Both the position numbers and the translations under genes were made by a program. This document shows, piece by piece, positions 62,434-64,000 of a stretch of DNA of 64,000 bases. Within the stretch, counting starts at the first letter, position 1. The number at the start of each line of letters is the position of its first letter. The notes beneath the pieces are model-generated. The model was not told where the DNA came from and made no database searches. It saw only the letters and a program-made list of their open reading frames with translations. This DNA comes from DASZTV01 sp035547515 (GTDB lineage: Bacteria > Actinomycetota > Actinomycetes > JAFAQI01), in contig DASZUS010000077.1 in NCBI GenBank assembly GCA_035547515.1, forward strand, positions 1-64,000, given 5' to 3'.

Positions 62434-63114
62434 GTGGCGAAAACTGACGCGTCGGCGAAGCCTCCGCGCGCGTCGCGGAACGCGCCGTTGCGCGCCGTCG
62501 ACGGCCGGGTGCCTGGGCGCCGGGGGTTGGCCACGCGCAAGAAGCTCGTCGACTGCACGATCGACCTGCTCGGGTCCTCGTCGTACCGGGACCTGAAGGT
62601 CACCGACATCACCCGCGCTGCGGGAACCTCTCCAGCGACCTTCTACCAGTACTTCGTCGATCTCGAGAGCGTCCTGCTCGCCGTGGCGGAACAGGCGGTC
62701 GAAGACGGTCAGCAACTGGTCGAGCTGATCGCCGGCCGGCCGTGGAGCGGCGCGGCAGGAGTGGCCAGCACCGAAGCGCTGGTGGACGGCTTCCTCGACT
62801 TCTATCGGAGCCATCGTCCGACCCTGCGCGTCGTCGACCTGCTCTCGACCGAGGGCGACCGTCGCTTCCGGCACCTTCGCGTGCTGATCCTCAACGGCAT
62901 GACGAAAGCGCTCGCGGCGGAGATCGCGAAGGTCCAGGGCGAGACAGATATCGACCCGATGGCGATGGCCGGTGCGCTCATCGGCCTGCTGCCGCAGATG
63001 GCCGGTCACCAGGGTGGCTTCGAGGCGTGGGACATCCCCTTCAGCCACGTCCGCGAAGCGATGATCCGGCTGATCTACTGGGGCGTCACCGGCCCCAAGC
63101 TGCCGAAGCGCTAG
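62434..63114 (+). CDS. TetR family transcriptional regulator
   Basis: The 226-residue protein has a basic N-terminal arm (PGRRGLATRKKLVD), a TetR HTH KVTDITRAAGTSPATFYQYF, and a helical C-terminal domain. It follows the SDR gene by 48 bp and probably governs the neighbouring ipd genes. It does not look like KstR2 by its motifs, but I cannot exclude it. TACGAT at 62421-62426, eight bases before the GTG at 62434, suggests a leaderless start. Confidence 0.88.
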   Translation: MAKTDASAKPPRASRNAPLRAVDGRVPGRRGLATRKKLVDCTIDLLGSSSYRDLKVTDITRAAGTSPATFYQYFVDLESVLLAVAEQAVEDGQQLVELIAGRPWSGAAGVASTEALVDGFLDFYRSHRPTLRVVDLLSTEGDRRFRHLRVLILNGMTKALAAEIAKVQGETDIDPMAMAGALIGLLPQMAGHQGGFEAWDIPFSHVREAMIRLIYWGVTGPKLPKR

Positions 63115-63117
63115 CCG

Positions 63118-63291
63118 CTATCTAGCGCTCGACGGGCGGTCGGCTCGCTCCTCCTCGGCCGCGCGTCGCTCGGCTCCGGATTCCCCGACGTCACCTGCGG
63201 TGTCGGAACCGACGCGTCCGACGTACTCGTCCCGGGTGCTGGCCTGCTCACCCGCGAAGCTGACCTCGTCCTCATCGCCCTTGCGCCTCAT
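63118..63291 (-). CDS. Small acidic/basic hydrophilic protein
   Basis: The 57-residue frame is hydrophilic: RRKGDEDEVSFAGEQAS, then STRDEYVGRVGSDTAGD and GESGAERRAAEEERADRP. It lacks membrane or signal segments. Such short polar proteins with a GESGAERRA-type string occur in actinobacteria, without known function. ATG at 63291 lies 38 bp after the stop of a membrane protein. Expression is not certain. Confidence 0.5.
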   Translation of the reverse strand: MRRKGDEDEVSFAGEQASTRDEYVGRVGSDTAGDVGESGAERRAAEEERADRPSSAR

Positions 63292-63329
63292 GTCCGAAAA
63301 GATTCCCGGTACGCCGACCGGCATGCGGA

Positions 63330-63953
63330 TCAAGCGGCAGAACTGGAGCACATCTCCGCGAGCGCGGCCAGCGGCGCCACGATCGCGCCGAGCAGGACCG
63401 CGAACAAGACCTGGAACATCACGAAGTGCGACGCGGCCGCACCGTGGCGGCCGAGCATCACCACGCCGACCACGTCGAAGGGGCCCAGGATCGCGAGCGT
63501 CACTAGGCCGAAGCGAACGCCGCGGACCAAAGAGGACGGCGCGCAAGCCCAGGCCCACAGCCGCGACCCGAACGGCGGCTGGATCCGGGTCAGCACGCCG
63601 GCGGTCAGCTCCTTCGCCACACCGGGTGTGACAGCCATCACCGTGAGCAGCGGCAGGAAGAACAGCGTGCCGAGCGTGTTGTAGAGCAGATTCGTCGTGA
63701 ACGGATTGCGGGTCCACCACGCAACGTGGTGGCCGCGAGCCCCGAGCGCCGCGAGTGCGGTGTTGGTGGCGATGTTGACGAAGGCGGTGATCAGCACCGA
63801 GTTGACCAGCAGCCACTGCCGGTGGGTTGCGGGCACCCGCTCGATCGCCCCGCCCATCGCCACACCGGCATTCTGGGCCGTCCCAACCCGCCCGTCGAGG
63901 GTTGTACCGAAACCGGTAGCGGCAGCCCGGGGCGGGTGGTGCACTTCAGTCAT
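63330..63953 (-). CDS. Four-helix membrane protein of unknown function
   Basis: The 207-residue protein has about four hydrophobic helices: LLVNSVLITAFVNIATN, LLYNTLGTLFFLPLLTVMAV, FGLVTLAILGPFDVVGVV and FQVLFAVLLGAIVAPLAAL. The N-terminal 40 residues are polar. I do not recognise a family. ATG at 63953 has AGAAGG eight bases upstream; an internal ATG at 63857 is possible but lacks a ribosome site. Confidence 0.55.
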   Translation of the reverse strand: MTEVHHPPRAAATGFGTTLDGRVGTAQNAGVAMGGAIERVPATHRQWLLVNSVLITAFVNIATNTALAALGARGHHVAWWTRNPFTTNLLYNTLGTLFFLPLLTVMAVTPGVAKELTAGVLTRIQPPFGSRLWAWACAPSSLVRGVRFGLVTLAILGPFDVVGVVMLGRHGAAASHFVMFQVLFAVLLGAIVAPLAALAEMCSSSAA

Positions 63954-64000
63954 GCGCGTGGCCTTCTACCGCGACGACGAGGCTCGGGTCACCGGGTGGC

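Noticed and set aside
63952..64000. Rightward ATG and open frame to the window end (MRVAFYRDDEARVTGW)
   Set aside because: Its ATG overlaps the start codon of the leftward membrane protein and has no ribosome site, so the frame is too short and badly placed to support. It might be real if sequence beyond the window continues.

Overview
The window is a very G+C-rich actinobacterial segment with tightly packed genes, many GTG starts, 4-bp ATGA/GTGA stop-start overlaps, F420-type and Rieske enzymes, a SOS-controlled 13E12/DUF222-HNH gene and a mycobacterial-type LexA box. I cannot name the species. I saw no rRNA, tRNA, CRISPR array or intact insertion sequence.

The content is dominated by CoA-thioester catabolism of a large hydrophobic substrate, most probably a sterol, bile acid or similar isoprenoid. 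There are six AMP-forming acyl-CoA ligase modules, four acyl-CoA dehydrogenases in two heteromer-like pairs, five crotonase-fold proteins including echA20 and menB, two type III CoA transferases, two thiolase-like proteins, two P450s, a Rieske oxygenase, a 3Fe-4S type ferredoxin, several SDRs and three TetR regulators. The most secure anchor is the right end: ipdC, ipdB, ipdA and echA20 plus a divergent SDR (58.1-62.4 kb). This is the module that opens the last two steroid rings (C/D) in mycobacteria and rhodococci.

Layout. 0-4.6 kb: a mixed group (SRPBCC protein, damaged methyltransferase, YjbR-like protein, LppY/LpqO-like secreted protein, D-aminoacylase-type amidohydrolase). 4.7-13.3 kb: a leftward operon reading amidohydrolase, CoA transferase, P450, SDR, F420-type oxidoreductase, aldehyde dehydrogenase and a DUF35-thiolase fusion. 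13.4-19.7 kb: a TesB thioesterase, a leftward TetR-ferredoxin-thioesterase-dehydrogenase pair-hydratase operon, and a divergent SDR. 19.8-25.5 kb: a leftward operon of two dehydrogenases, two ligases and an SDR, all joined by 4-bp overlaps. 25.6-31.2 kb: an HD-domain (PhnZ-like) protein, an AHSA1/ArsR pair with a truncated ArsR, a VOC protein and hydantoinase/oxoprolinase A and B. 31.3-36.6 kb: a rightward ligase, hot-dog dehydratase, hydratase and ligase operon. 36.6-39.6 kb: a membrane protein, a dienelactone hydrolase, the LexA-controlled HNH gene and a DUF952 remnant. 39.6-50.8 kb: an eight-gene rightward operon starting with a ligase-kinase fusion, then P450, thiolase-like protein, Rieske oxygenase, ligase, rearranged hydratase, CoA transferase and amidohydrolase. 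50.8-57.6 kb: menB, a hydrolase-cyclase fusion, an O6-methylguanine methyltransferase, and a TetR-kinase-unknown-epimerase operon. 57.6-64 kb: a lipoprotein, the ipd module, another TetR and two small or membrane proteins.

Features that stand out are the acyl-CoA ligase fused to an APH-type kinase domain, a 20-codon open frame that links ipdA to ipdB by stop-start overlaps at both ends, two copies of a long inverted-repeat element with arms CGAAGTAGCACATGAC, a 14-bp perfect intergenic palindrome, and three damaged genes that mark old rearrangement points.
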